A stretch of 40,609 nucleotides of DNA, from NCBI GenBank assembly GCA_964486925.1, contig CAZAOY010000022.1:1-40609 (forward strand), read 5' to 3'. Under the pieces are notes generated by a model, which did no database searches, was not told where the DNA came from, and worked only from the letters and a program-made list of their open reading frames with translations. Each line of letters opens with the position of its first letter. Position 1 is the stretch's first letter. The position numbers and the translations under genes are program-made. The DNA is from CAZAOY01 sp964486925 (GTDB lineage: Bacteria > Bacillota > Clostridia > Oscillospirales > Ruminococcaceae). Positions 1 through 8,403 of this stretch are shown piece after piece.

Positions 1-25
1 TATAGCTTAAATCTTGCAAACACAC

Positions 26-54
26 TTGACATTGGTAGCGTTGTAGTGTATAAT
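26..54 (+). promoter_or_regulatory. sigma-A type promoter of purA
   Basis: A perfect TTGACA (26-31) and a perfect TATAAT (49-54) are separated by 17 bases. Transcription would begin near base 61, giving a leader of about 58 bases before the purA ATG at 119. The leader is too short for a purine riboswitch, unless one lies upstream of the window start. Confidence 0.85.
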
Positions 55-118
55 TAGTATATAAATGTGCATAACAAATACGCAGCTATATACAGTAATA
101 GGGATAATGGAGGTTATC

Positions 119-1390
119 ATGTTAACAGCAATAGTAGGGATAAACTGGGGAGATGAAGGAAAGGGCCGAATGGTAGACCTTTTAGCGGAGAAACAGGATA
201 TAGTAGTACGGTATCAAGGGGGAAATAATGCAGGTCACACTGTAATAAACCACCTTGGTAAATTTGTGTTAAACCTATTGCCTTCCGGTATACTACGCCC
301 AGAAACCGTAAACATTATGGGTAACGGGATGGTAGTGGACATCGAGCATCTAACCCACGAGATGAAAAGGCTTACCGATAAAGGGGTAAAGATAACTCCG
401 GATAACCTAAAGATTAGTGATAAAGCGATTATCTGTATGCCGTACCATGTAAAGCTTGACTGCCTAGAGGAAGAACGGTTAGCGGACAAGCAGTACGGTT
501 CAACAAGACGAGGGATCGCTCCTGTATATTCTGATAAATACATTAAAAAAGGCATTAGGATGTGCGACCTGTTTGACACCGCTACACTAGATGAAAAGAT
601 TACCGATATAGTCGAATATAAAAACCTAACCATCAAAGGCGCTTATGGTGCAGATGTAATAGACCCAAAAGAGATGATAAATTGGGTTAAGGAATTTGGA
701 GAGGTTATAAAGCCGTTTGTAACCGATACAGGGCTATACCTTGACAAGGCAGTTAAGCAGGGTAAGGCTATTATGTTTGAAGCACAGCTAGGCGCTTTAC
801 GTGATATCGATTTTGGAATCTATCCTTATACATCATCATCATCGACCATAGCGGCATATGCACCTATTGGGTCGGGGATACCTGGATGTAAGCTTGACAG
901 CGTGTTAGGGATTATGAAGGCGTATTCCTCCTGCGTAGGGGAAGGACCGTTTACCTGCGAAATGTTTGGCGAACAGGCGGATAGACTACGTGAAGCAGGC
1001 GGCGAGTACGGGGCGGCAACAGGCAGACCACGTCGTGTGGGTGGCTTTGATGTAGTAGCTTCACGCTATGGCGTGCGGGTGCAGGGTGCTACAGAGTTAG
1101 CACTTACAAAGCTTGATATACTGTCCTATATGGATAAGATCCCTGTATGTGTGGCATACGAGGTGGATGGCGAGGTAACAACCGAGTTTTTAACAGGTGA
1201 TAAGCTAAATCGTGCTACCCCTGTGTATGAATACCTTGAAGGATTTAACTGCGATATCAGCGGATGTCGTAGCATGGACGAGCTACCAAAGCAGGCGGTA
1301 GATTATATTAAGTATGTTGAACAGGCGGTTGGAGCAAAGATCAGCTATGTTTCGGTAGGAGCGGACAGAGAGAGCTATATTAAGGTTTAA
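119..1390 (+). CDS. purA: Adenylosuccinate synthetase
   Basis: PurA joins IMP and aspartate using GTP to make adenylosuccinate, the first committed step from IMP to AMP, in the cytosol. The N-terminus carries the family's GDEGKGR loop, followed by NNAGHT and later GPFTCE, TGRPRR and the C-terminal SVGADRE segment. The protein is about 423 residues, normal for the family. The ATG at 119 is chosen because GGAGG lies five bases before it and the conserved LTAIVGINWGDEGKG segment begins there. An in-frame ATG at 65 would add 18 unconserved residues and start only a few bases after the predicted transcription start. The gene stands alone behind a consensus promoter. An unusual hairpin follows it. 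Confidence 0.97.
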   Translation: MLTAIVGINWGDEGKGRMVDLLAEKQDIVVRYQGGNNAGHTVINHLGKFVLNLLPSGILRPETVNIMGNGMVVDIEHLTHEMKRLTDKGVKITPDNLKISDKAIICMPYHVKLDCLEEERLADKQYGSTRRGIAPVYSDKYIKKGIRMCDLFDTATLDEKITDIVEYKNLTIKGAYGADVIDPKEMINWVKEFGEVIKPFVTDTGLYLDKAVKQGKAIMFEAQLGALRDIDFGIYPYTSSSSTIAAYAPIGSGIPGCKLDSVLGIMKAYSSCVGEGPFTCEMFGEQADRLREAGGEYGAATGRPRRVGGFDVVASRYGVRVQGATELALTKLDILSYMDKIPVCVAYEVDGEVTTEFLTGDKLNRATPVYEYLEGFNCDISGCRSMDELPKQAVDYIKYVEQAVGAKISYVSVGADRESYIKV

Positions 1391-1397
1391 TATAGCC

Positions 1398-1496
1398 TAT
1401 TACTTCGGTACTTAAATGTCACTAGGTGTTTTTGTGAATTTACAGCTAGTAGTGGAAGAAACGCAAAGCACGCTACCACTAAGTACCGAAGCAATA
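1398..1496 (+). repeat. Long imperfect hairpin between purA and dapF
   Basis: The 12-base arm 1403-1414 is the exact reverse complement of 1480-1491. TATT (1398-1401) and AATA (1493-1496) extend the pairing past one mismatch. Inside, TAG-GTG-TTTGTG can pair with CGCAAA-CAC-CTA across small bulges, leaving a loop of about 25 bases. An alternative inner pairing is TAGTGG (1450-1455) with CCACTA (1476-1481). No U-tract follows, so it is not a classical terminator. It may be an attenuator, a small RNA or a miniature repeat element. Nothing else in the window repeats it. Confidence 0.6.
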
Positions 1497-1521
1497 ATTA
1501 CATAAAGCTAGGGGGATTTTT

Positions 1522-2373
1522 ATGCAGATTAACTTTACCAAAATGCAGGTTTGCGGCAATGATTATATCTACATAGACTGCATTAATCAGGATATCACAA
1601 ACTATGAGGAGATAGCCGCCATCCTTCCCCATAGACACTACAGCGTGGGAGCAGATGGGGTAGTATTTATCTGCAGATCCGAGGTTGCCACAGCGAAGAT
1701 GAGGTTATTTAACCATGACGCCAGTGAAGGCAGGATGGGCGGAAATGCTATTGGTTGCGTTGCAAGGTATCTTTTTGATAAAGGTATGTTTAGTGGAAAT
1801 ATTGTAGATATCGAAACTATTAGCGGGATAAAGCGGATTAAGCTTGTCAAGGACGTAAAATCTGGGGGCGAGATTGCCGCTAAGATACATATGGATAAGG
1901 CTACCCCTCTAGGAGAGCAGGCTTGCAGTATCCAGTCAGAGGATGGAGAGTTTTTAGTAAATGCACCACTGTCGGTGCTGGGTAAGACCTACTATATCAC
2001 CACTGTATCTATGGGTAATCCCCATTGTATCGTATTTTGTGATGATGTAGACAAGGTGGATATCGAGCATGTGGGTCATGCATTTGAGATGAATGCGGTG
2101 TTCCCTGAACGTGTGAATACCGAGTTTGTGCAGGTTATCGATAACAGCACCATTAAGATTAGGGTATGGGAACGAGGAAACAAGGAAACCCTTGCCTGCG
2201 GTACCGGTGCATGTGCGGCGGCGGTAGCGGCGGTACTAAACGGCTACTGTGAGAAGGATCTACAGATAAATGTACAGACCAAAGGCGGAAACCTATATAT
2301 TAAATACAATGATGACGCGGTATTTATGACAGGTGTGCCTGTTAAGGTTTTTGACGGAGTGGTAGATATATAG
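1522..2373 (+). CDS. dapF: Diaminopimelate epimerase-like protein with Gly at the first catalytic Cys position
   Basis: DapF interconverts LL- and meso-diaminopimelate for lysine and peptidoglycan synthesis with two cysteines acting as acid and base. This 283-residue protein has the full fold: CGNDY near residue 11, FNHD-SEG, SMGNPHC, PERVNTEF and the second catalytic site ACGTGAC (Cys226). At the first site the usual CGNG-x-RC reads GGNAIGC, so residue 73 is Gly (codon GGC), in line with the catalytic Cys73 of the Haemophilus enzyme. The Arg of the motif is also Gly (78). The frame is intact and the rest well conserved. The ATG follows AGGGGGA at a good distance. It may be a variant subfamily or a related epimerase of different specificity; ordinary two-base epimerisation is doubtful. 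Confidence 0.85.
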   Translation: MQINFTKMQVCGNDYIYIDCINQDITNYEEIAAILPHRHYSVGADGVVFICRSEVATAKMRLFNHDASEGRMGGNAIGCVARYLFDKGMFSGNIVDIETISGIKRIKLVKDVKSGGEIAAKIHMDKATPLGEQACSIQSEDGEFLVNAPLSVLGKTYYITTVSMGNPHCIVFCDDVDKVDIEHVGHAFEMNAVFPERVNTEFVQVIDNSTIKIRVWERGNKETLACGTGACAAAVAAVLNGYCEKDLQINVQTKGGNLYIKYNDDAVFMTGVPVKVFDGVVDI

Positions 2374-2384
2374 ATTATTCAAAT

Positions 2385-2420
2385 AGGGGTAGTGGCGAGA
2401 GGTTTATAGTCACTACCCCT
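2385..2420 (+). terminator. Hairpin terminator after dapF
   Basis: The ten-base arm 2385-2394 is the exact complement of 2411-2420 (AGGGGTAGTG/CACTACCCCT), with a 16-base loop. The tail GTAATTTTAG is only modestly T-rich, so termination strength is uncertain. Confidence 0.6.
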
Positions 2421-2485
2421 GTAATTTTAGTCGGCAACCAAAAGTATTTATAACTTAATATATGTTGCCCAGTTAATAATACCCC

Positions 2486-2514
2486 TTGACAGGGGTTGGA
2501 CAAATGCCTATAAT
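2486..2514 (+). promoter_or_regulatory. sigma-A type promoter of the aldo/keto reductase gene
   Basis: TTGACA (2486-2491) and TATAAT (2509-2514) with a 17-base spacer form a consensus promoter. Transcription would start near 2521, leaving an AT-rich leader of about 85 bases before the ATG at 2606. Confidence 0.85.
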
Positions 2515-2605
2515 GATAGTACGATAGTTTGTATATATTGGAAAAACGTATATATCTATAAGCGACGATTAGATATACAGATTGCCACTAACAGGAGGAA
2601 CTACT

Positions 2606-3814
2606 ATGGTTTACAAGATAAACCCTAAAAATAATGATAAGCTTTCTATACTCGGCTTTGGCTGTATGAGGTTTGCGGGTAATGATACATTCATAGGAAA
2701 GTTTAACGCTGAAAAGGCAGAGGGACTTATTAAGTCGGCGGTTGATAAAGGTATTAACTATTTTGATACGGCTTACATCTATAACGGAAGTGAAGAGGTG
2801 CTTGGTAAAACGTTAGCAAAGTATGATCTACGCAAAAAGGTATACATAGCAACAAAACTGCCGCTCATTATCTGCCGTAAGAAGGCTGATTTAGATAGAT
2901 ACTTTAATACCCAGCTTAGCCGACTTCAGACCGATTATATCGATTACTATCTGCTACACATGCTGTCGGACATGGGGACATGGGAAAAGCTTGTTGAGTG
3001 GGGTATAGTTGACTGGATAAAGGATAAAAAAGCTTCGGGGCAGATTAGGCAAATTGGTTTCTCCTTCCATGGCTCGCAAAGTGCGTTTATGACACTGTTA
3101 GAGGCTTATGATTGGGACTTTGTTCAGATACAGTATAATTATTCAGACGAAAACTATCAAGCAGGGGTTAAGGGGCTTAAAAAGGCGTCATCAAAGGGGA
3201 TTCCTGTTATTGTAATGGAACCGTTACTCGGCGGAAAGCTAGCGGATGGGCTACCACCTGCCGCAGTAGCCCATTTTAAAGAGGTAGATCCAAAGCTCAC
3301 TCCTGTTGATTGGGCGCTTAGATGGTTATGGAATCAGCCAGAGGTAAGCGTAGTGTTAAGCGGTATGAATGAAATGCAGCAGTTAGACGATAACATAAAG
3401 ACTGCGGACAGCTCTACCGTAAACATGTTAAATGAAAGCGAGCTTAATGCCTATACTGACGTAAAGAAGATATTTAATCAGTCAAATAAAATCCCCTGCA
3501 CAGGATGTCACTACTGTACCCCATGTCCTCACGGGGTAGACATTCCGGGTTGCTTCTCTGCCTATAACATCTACAGTGGTATAAGTAAACGTCAGGGAGC
3601 GTTGCAGTATTCCATGGGAACTCTGCTTTCCGGTGACCCTGGGTATGCTAGTCTTTGCAAGAGGTGTGGAAAATGCGAGAAGCATTGTCCGCAGAATATC
3701 CCTATAGTTAAATCCTTAGCAGTGGTATCAAACACACTCGAAAACCTTCAATTTAAGGTAATGCGTTTTGGTATAAAGATATTTAAAGGTAAAAAACGAA
3801 AAAGCAAACAGTAA
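2606..3814 (+). CDS. Aldo/keto reductase with C-terminal 4Fe-4S ferredoxin-like domain
   Basis: The first ~280 residues are an aldo/keto reductase barrel. YFDTAYIYNGSEE carries the Asp/Tyr pair, the Lys follows in VYIATKLP, and the active-site His is in DYYLLHML. The C-terminal ~110 residues hold two cysteine clusters, CTGCHYCTPCPHG and CKRCGKCEKHCP, typical of iron-sulfur binding. This architecture is common in anaerobic clostridia; the substrate is unknown. The protein probably oxidises or reduces a carbonyl compound with electrons passing through the clusters. The ATG at 2606 has AGGAGG seven bases upstream; a TTG at 2582 is less likely. The gene is monocistronic, between its own promoter and a hairpin shared with the converging gene. 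Confidence 0.9.
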   Translation: MVYKINPKNNDKLSILGFGCMRFAGNDTFIGKFNAEKAEGLIKSAVDKGINYFDTAYIYNGSEEVLGKTLAKYDLRKKVYIATKLPLIICRKKADLDRYFNTQLSRLQTDYIDYYLLHMLSDMGTWEKLVEWGIVDWIKDKKASGQIRQIGFSFHGSQSAFMTLLEAYDWDFVQIQYNYSDENYQAGVKGLKKASSKGIPVIVMEPLLGGKLADGLPPAAVAHFKEVDPKLTPVDWALRWLWNQPEVSVVLSGMNEMQQLDDNIKTADSSTVNMLNESELNAYTDVKKIFNQSNKIPCTGCHYCTPCPHGVDIPGCFSAYNIYSGISKRQGALQYSMGTLLSGDPGYASLCKRCGKCEKHCPQNIPIVKSLAVVSNTLENLQFKVMRFGIKIFKGKKRKSKQ

Positions 3815-3817
3815 AAG

Positions 3818-3854
3818 ATGGTCTGCAACGCATTTTAATGTGTTTGCAGACCAT
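3818..3854. terminator. Bidirectional terminator between converging genes
   Basis: The 11-base arms 3818-3828 and 3844-3854 (ATGGTCTGCAA/TTGCAGACCAT) are exact complements. CGCAT and ATGTG extend the stem inward to a TTTA loop. TTTAATA follows on the plus strand and a T-rich stretch on the minus strand. It lies between two stop codons that face each other. Confidence 0.8.
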
Positions 3855-3873
3855 TTAATATAAAGTTTTACAA

Positions 3874-4359
3874 CTATGCTGTTCTGCACCTTAGCTCGTC
3901 CTCAATAAAGGCAGTGATAGCCTTAAAGTTTTCGTCCTTAACCTCAAACATAAAGCTGTTGAATCGACATTTTTGATAGTTTGTGCCATTAAGGTCGAAT
4001 ACATATCCCATATTACATCTGGAGTTGCATTTTGTGGGATCGACCAGCCGTTTGCAGACAGGTGCCTTTTCAATCGCCTTCACCATGTTGTCGGGAAGGG
4101 TTTTAAGGATATCAAGATATCCGTTAATGTTATCAGCGTAGATACGAACAATTAACCCGCTCTTTCTAAAGACGTAGTTAAGGATAACCTTTTTAGTCTT
4201 AGCTAGCAGGTAGGATACAACATACCCGCTCTTGGCAAGCTCAATCTTACAGGTACAGCCGTTTTTAAGTAAAAAGTCATGTGTCATATTAACAAATTCA
4301 AGGTTTTCTGGGGTAACGTCAGTTAAAAAGCTTTCAAATGCAATCTTTTCCTTACTCAT
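3874..4359 (-). CDS. Conserved-looking Cys-rich protein of unknown function
   Basis: I do not recognise this ~161-residue soluble protein. It has no signal peptide or membrane segment. Counted from an alternative ATG at 4377, cysteines fall at 41, 43, 108, 117, 121, 137 and 164. The central set, in CKRLVDPTKCNSRCNMGY followed by YQKCRF, looks like a possible metal site. The N-terminal half is a mixed alpha/beta segment with a DFLLKNGCTCK stretch. The ATG at 4359 is preferred because GAGAGG lies about eight bases upstream, while the ATG at 4377 has no ribosome site. It has its own promoter (4422-4450) and shares a terminator with the aldo/keto reductase. Codon use resembles its neighbours. Confidence 0.75.
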   Translation of the reverse strand: MSKEKIAFESFLTDVTPENLEFVNMTHDFLLKNGCTCKIELAKSGYVVSYLLAKTKKVILNYVFRKSGLIVRIYADNINGYLDILKTLPDNMVKAIEKAPVCKRLVDPTKCNSRCNMGYVFDLNGTNYQKCRFNSFMFEVKDENFKAITAFIEDELRCRTA

Positions 4360-4421
4360 CTTTTCTACCTCTCTCATGTTTAAATGTGATAATTAATGGC
4401 TACTATAAATAGATTACAATA

Positions 4422-4450
4422 ATTATAGCACAAATATTCCGAAAATGCAA
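4422..4450 (-). promoter_or_regulatory. Promoter of the Cys-rich protein gene
   Basis: On the minus strand TTGCAT (4450-4445) and TATAAT (4427-4422) are 17 bases apart. Transcription would start near 4415, about 55 bases before the preferred ATG. Confidence 0.7.
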
Positions 4451-4488
4451 TAGATTTATTAAAAAAATTTTACAACGGTAGGCTAAGG

Positions 4489-5049
4489 TTATCGCCCCTT
4501 ATACAAAAAACAGTCCTTTGTATGGTCGTTTACAAGACCAACTGCTTGGATATATGCGTAGATAATTGTAGTGCCCACAAATTTAAACCCTAGCTTCTTC
4601 ATATCCTTGCTAATCCTATCTGAAAGAGGGGTAGAGGTGGGGACGTCTGCAAGGGTATGGAATGAATTAGCAATAGGTTCTCCATCGACATAATCCCATA
4701 AAAATTTATCAAAGCTACCATACCTAGCCTGCACCTCACGAAATGCCTTAGCGTTAGTTACCACTGATTTTATCTTAAGCCTATTTCTAATAATCCCAGA
4801 GTCCTGCATTAGTGATTCTATCTTCTCATCATCGTAGGCAAGGATCTTGTCGATATCAAAGTTATCAAAAGCTCTGCGAAAATTTTCCTTCTTCTTAAGG
4901 ATAATCTCCCATGACAGCCCCGCCTGCATACCGTCTAATATTAGCTTTTCAAAGAGTGCGTTGTCGTCGTGTTGTGGGACACCCCATTCGGTGTCGTGAT
5001 ATGTAAGGTTAGGTTCGGTTAGCGCCCATCCACATCGTGGCTTGTCCAT
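4489..5049 (-). CDS. tag: DNA-3-methyladenine glycosylase I
   Basis: Tag removes 3-methyladenine from alkylated DNA. The N-terminus RCGWAL-x-YHDTEWGVP and the motif LILDGMQAGLSWEIILKKKE are diagnostic. The zinc ligands are all visible as Cys6, His18, His176 and Cys180, the last two in NDHTKDC. At 186 residues it matches the Escherichia coli enzyme. The ATG is preceded by AGGAGG at a good distance and by its own promoter (5089-5117). No adaptive-response regulator lies next to it, so constitutive expression is likely. Confidence 0.96.
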   Translation of the reverse strand: MDKPRCGWALTEPNLTYHDTEWGVPQHDDNALFEKLILDGMQAGLSWEIILKKKENFRRAFDNFDIDKILAYDDEKIESLMQDSGIIRNRLKIKSVVTNAKAFREVQARYGSFDKFLWDYVDGEPIANSFHTLADVPTSTPLSDRISKDMKKLGFKFVGTTIIYAYIQAVGLVNDHTKDCFLYKGR

Positions 5050-5088
5050 ATAGTTCCTCCTGTGTTGTTGTTTTATGCTCTTTTTTAT

Positions 5089-5117
5089 AGTATAACATAT
5101 TTATCTCTATATTGCAA
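5089..5117 (-). promoter_or_regulatory. Promoter of tag
   Basis: On the minus strand TTGCAA (5117-5112) and TATACT (5094-5089) are separated by 17 bases, about 35 bases upstream of the AGGAGG site of tag. Confidence 0.75.
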
Positions 5118-5244
5118 GTTAATTAAAATATAAGTTCTTTTAAAATTTAATAATCTATAGTATTTTTGCAATCTTTAACAAAGTATAAATCACTTCTATC
5201 TTCAGATAACTATATTATAAGGAATAATAATTCTGAGGTAGATA

Positions 5245-5976
5245 ATGAATAATAAAAAAAGACTAATAACATTTGTAGCAATCATATATGTTATAGTATT
5301 ATCCAGCATATCTGTATATGCGCTATATGTAACGATGGTGGTAGACCATTACCAAGGGGATATCTATGCAACCCCAAAGCTTGAGCAGGCGGCGGACGGT
5401 GAGATAGATTCAGCAGTTAATCTTGCTGACTACCCAAAATACACCATTAATGTAATTAAAGGTGTAGGAAATTATAATGATGTAAAGATATTTGCTCTGA
5501 CCGACGAAAGTATACAGGTATTAGCTAGAGATATACAAGATCCCAGTAAGACTTATGATATAACTAACTACCGTATGGGAGGGAAAGGCGGACTTGATCT
5601 AACAGCGGATATATCCTTTGACATCTATGTAGTCGCTTCACAGCCAGGTACTTATAAGGTAACTATTGAGATTACAAGCGCATTTGACGAGGAGGATGTT
5701 ATAGGGGCGAAAAGCATACTAGTGCAGGTGCTTGCAGGGCAGGGAGCGCCAACGCAACCTACCCCGCCAGAAGATGATCAGACCATCCCAGACGAAATCA
5801 AAAAACCACCCGCAAACGATGATATGGGACAGACCGATCAGGGGGACGTTATAGATAAAAACCCTCCTCAAACTGGTTCGTTTTGGAATGTACCTAGGTT
5901 AGTTTCGGTATTGTTAATCAGTATATCTGCTTTATATCTGGTGTTGGATAGGCGAGGTAGAGCAAAACTTAAGTGA
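5245..5976 (+). CDS. Secreted surface protein with sortase-like C-terminal signal
   Basis: The 243-residue product begins with a Lys-rich start and a hydrophobic stretch (about residues 6-26), a signal peptide ending near SVYA. The middle is likely beta-rich, with no family I recognise. A Pro/Asp-rich linker (about 165-205) leads to NPPQTG, a hydrophobic segment (about 216-233) and a basic tail RRGRAKLK. That is the layout of an LPxTG-type cell-wall anchoring signal, with Pro in place of Leu. I infer surface anchoring; an uncleaved membrane protein is the alternative. GAGG lies before the ATG. It is divergent from tag and ends at a strong hairpin. No sortase gene is present in the window. Confidence 0.8.
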   Translation: MNNKKRLITFVAIIYVIVLSSISVYALYVTMVVDHYQGDIYATPKLEQAADGEIDSAVNLADYPKYTINVIKGVGNYNDVKIFALTDESIQVLARDIQDPSKTYDITNYRMGGKGGLDLTADISFDIYVVASQPGTYKVTIEITSAFDEEDVIGAKSILVQVLAGQGAPTQPTPPEDDQTIPDEIKKPPANDDMGQTDQGDVIDKNPPQTGSFWNVPRLVSVLLISISALYLVLDRRGRAKLK

Positions 5977-6004
5977 ATAGATAAGCGGGTTGGATTATGC
6001 AGAT

Positions 6005-6043
6005 AGGGTTATGATGAAAGAGATACCGTTTCATCATAACCCT
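6005..6043. terminator. Bidirectional terminator between the surface protein and ppk1
   Basis: Fifteen-base exact arms (6005-6019 and 6029-6043) enclose a nine-base loop. TTTAGTTAT follows on the plus strand. The hairpin sits between the stop codons of converging genes. Confidence 0.85.
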
Positions 6044-6081
6044 TTAGTTATATTCCATTGAAGCTTTTTAGTACCTTTAAA

Positions 6082-8253
6082 CTACCTCTTTCGCTTAAAT
6101 ATCCGTCCCCAGAAGCCATGCTTCTTCTCTTTTGACGCGTTTTCTATGATTATAGGCGGATTTTGTGCCTGATTTACAAAGTATTCTTGGGAATTAATAC
6201 GTTGCTCCTGTGGTGTAGTTGCCTTTAGTAGGTCACGTCTAAGGATGTATTTTCCGCTAGGCTTTAGTTGATGTGCTTTTATATTATCTGATAGCATTGT
6301 CATTAGCATTGAGAATACCCGCTCTTTTATAGCAGGGTCATAGATTGGGCAGGCAATCTCTACACGACGCTGGGTGTTACGAGTCATCATATCCGCAGAG
6401 GCTATGTAGATGCTAGCATCCTTACCCTCTCCAAAGCAGTAGATACGTGAATGCTCTAAAAATCTACCTACAATACTGATAACGTTGACATTCTCGGTGT
6501 ACCCTTCGATACCTGGGATTAGACAACAGATCCCACGTACAATTAAATCAATCTTAACCCCCGCCTGTGAAGCTTTAATAAGTGCTACGATAATATCTCG
6601 GTCGGTAAATGAGTTTATCTTAATAATAATTCGTGCGGGTTTACCCTGTGAAGCTTTGATAATCTCGCCCTCAATTGCGTCTAGCATAGGCTGTTTTAAT
6701 GCATTCGGTGCAACCCATAGGTGCTTGTAGCTTCCGTTTAGGTTGGACATACACATATTTTTGAAAAAGTCATCTGCGTCACTTCCGATACCCTCGTTTA
6801 CAGTCATAATCGATAGATCGGTGTACAGCTTTGAGGTCTTTTCGTTGTAGTTTCCTGTACCTACCTGGGTGTAGTGAACAATCCTGTTGTTCTCCTTGCG
6901 GGTTATAAGGCAAATCTTGGAGTGTACCTTGTATCCGTCTAAACCGTATACCACCTGACAACCTGCCTCGGCTAACCTTCCTGCCCATTCAATGTTGTTC
7001 TCCTCATCAAACCGAGCTCGCAGTTCCATTACCACGATAACCTCTTTTTCGTTCTCAACAGCACGAATCAGATAGTTTGCAATACGTGAGGACTTGCTAA
7101 TACGATAGAGGGTAATCTTGATTGAGAGGACATTAGGGTCGTCCGCCGCTTCTTTAAGAAGCTTTATAAATGGATCGATACTCTCAAAAGGGTAGGATAG
7201 CAGGATATCTCGCTTGGCAATCTGGGATAACATGCTCTGCCCCTCGATAATGCTTGCAGATTTTGCAGGGATGTATTCAGGGGTACAAAGGGTGCTGACC
7301 AGATGTGCAGGCAGGCGGCTTTGAAGGGAGAATACATAAGACATGCTGAGCGGGGTACTGCTAAAGAATACCGCCGCAGGGTCAACCTTAAATCGCCCAA
7401 CAAGATACTTAACAAACTCATCTGTAACAACACTACCAAGCTCTAACCTAACAGGGGAGAGCTTAGCCCGTTTTTTGATAACCTTCTTCATATGCTGACG
7501 ATAATCGATATCCTCATCAAGTAGACCTACATCGGTCTTGATATCGGCATTTCTAGTAACCGATATAATAGCCTTTTCGGTGATGTTATACATCTTAAAG
7601 ACATTACCCGCAAAGTGGTAGATTATATCCTCAACTAAGATGTATCGACATTCCCCCGACGGCAGGAACACTAGCCTATCAACCATTGAAGGTACAGGTA
7701 TAATCCCAAAGGTGCGCTCACTTTTAGAGGATAGGCGTACAGCGATGTTTAGTTGTTTGTTATCGATATGAGGGAAAGGGTGGCGGTTATCAACTACCTG
7801 AGGTGAGAGTAGGGGAAGGATATTGTTCTTAAAGTATTTCTCGATAAACTTAAGCTCATCAGGAGCGATATCCCTAATATGCACCCTACCGATGTCCTGT
7901 TTTGTTATCTTTTGTGATAAAAGATTATATATCTCATCCTTTTTACGGTAGAGGAGGGTAGTAACTCTATAGATATCCTCTAGCTGTTCCCTTGCATTTT
8001 TACCCGTCTTGTTATCAAAGTATTCTGGGTCATACAAAGCGTAGTCAAGCAGGCTTCCTACACGAACACGATAAAATTCGTCAAGGTTGCTAATAAATAT
8101 CGCAATAAACTTTAAACGCTCATACAACGGAAAGGGTTCATAGTTAGCCTCGTCTAAAACCCGTTTGTTAAATTGAAGCCAAGAAAGCTCTCGGTTGTGC
8201 ATACATGCAGTATAGTTATCATTCGCTGATGTAACAGCGTTGTCGTTGCCCAT
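6082..8253 (-). CDS. ppk1: Polyphosphate kinase 1
   Basis: PPK1 reversibly polymerises the gamma phosphate of ATP into inorganic polyphosphate through a phosphohistidine. The N-terminal domain opens with NRELSWLQFNKRVLDEA. The central domain has SNLDEFYRVRVGSL. The catalytic domains contain YKVHSKICLI (His444, the predicted phosphorylated residue), VGTGNYNEKT and FLEHSRIYCFG (His601). At 723 residues it is full length. The C-terminus ends in a short basic tail. AAGGTGAGAG precedes the ATG. The gene lies about 150 bases downstream of the ppx/gppA gene on the same strand, so synthesis and breakdown of polyphosphate are encoded together. Confidence 0.97.
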   Translation of the reverse strand: MGNDNAVTSANDNYTACMHNRELSWLQFNKRVLDEANYEPFPLYERLKFIAIFISNLDEFYRVRVGSLLDYALYDPEYFDNKTGKNAREQLEDIYRVTTLLYRKKDEIYNLLSQKITKQDIGRVHIRDIAPDELKFIEKYFKNNILPLLSPQVVDNRHPFPHIDNKQLNIAVRLSSKSERTFGIIPVPSMVDRLVFLPSGECRYILVEDIIYHFAGNVFKMYNITEKAIISVTRNADIKTDVGLLDEDIDYRQHMKKVIKKRAKLSPVRLELGSVVTDEFVKYLVGRFKVDPAAVFFSSTPLSMSYVFSLQSRLPAHLVSTLCTPEYIPAKSASIIEGQSMLSQIAKRDILLSYPFESIDPFIKLLKEAADDPNVLSIKITLYRISKSSRIANYLIRAVENEKEVIVVMELRARFDEENNIEWAGRLAEAGCQVVYGLDGYKVHSKICLITRKENNRIVHYTQVGTGNYNEKTSKLYTDLSIMTVNEGIGSDADDFFKNMCMSNLNGSYKHLWVAPNALKQPMLDAIEGEIIKASQGKPARIIIKINSFTDRDIIVALIKASQAGVKIDLIVRGICCLIPGIEGYTENVNVISIVGRFLEHSRIYCFGEGKDASIYIASADMMTRNTQRRVEIACPIYDPAIKERVFSMLMTMLSDNIKAHQLKPSGKYILRRDLLKATTPQEQRINSQEYFVNQAQNPPIIIENASKEKKHGFWGRIFKRKR

Positions 8254-8403
8254 TTTCTCTCACCTTTCGATACTTTTGATACTTTTATTAGATCTATCGC
8301 ATAATTGGGAAGCAGTATTGCAATTGTCCCTATAATATTATAGATAATTCATACTACGTAAGAAAACCAACACCTGTTTACCCAATTAATAATAGTTATT
8401 TCC

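Noticed and set aside
65..118. Upstream ATG start for purA at base 65
   Set aside because: It has no ribosome site, is within a few bases of the predicted transcription start, and adds unconserved residues; ATG 119 has GGAGG.
1398..1496. tRNA or intrinsic terminator between purA and dapF
   Set aside because: No cloverleaf or TTCRA-type T-loop is seen, and no U-tract follows the stem.
7164..7439. Minus-strand open frame inside ppk1
   Set aside because: It overlaps the conserved catalytic region of ppk1 in another frame, with no ribosome site or family motif; the same holds for the other short overlapping frames in this window.
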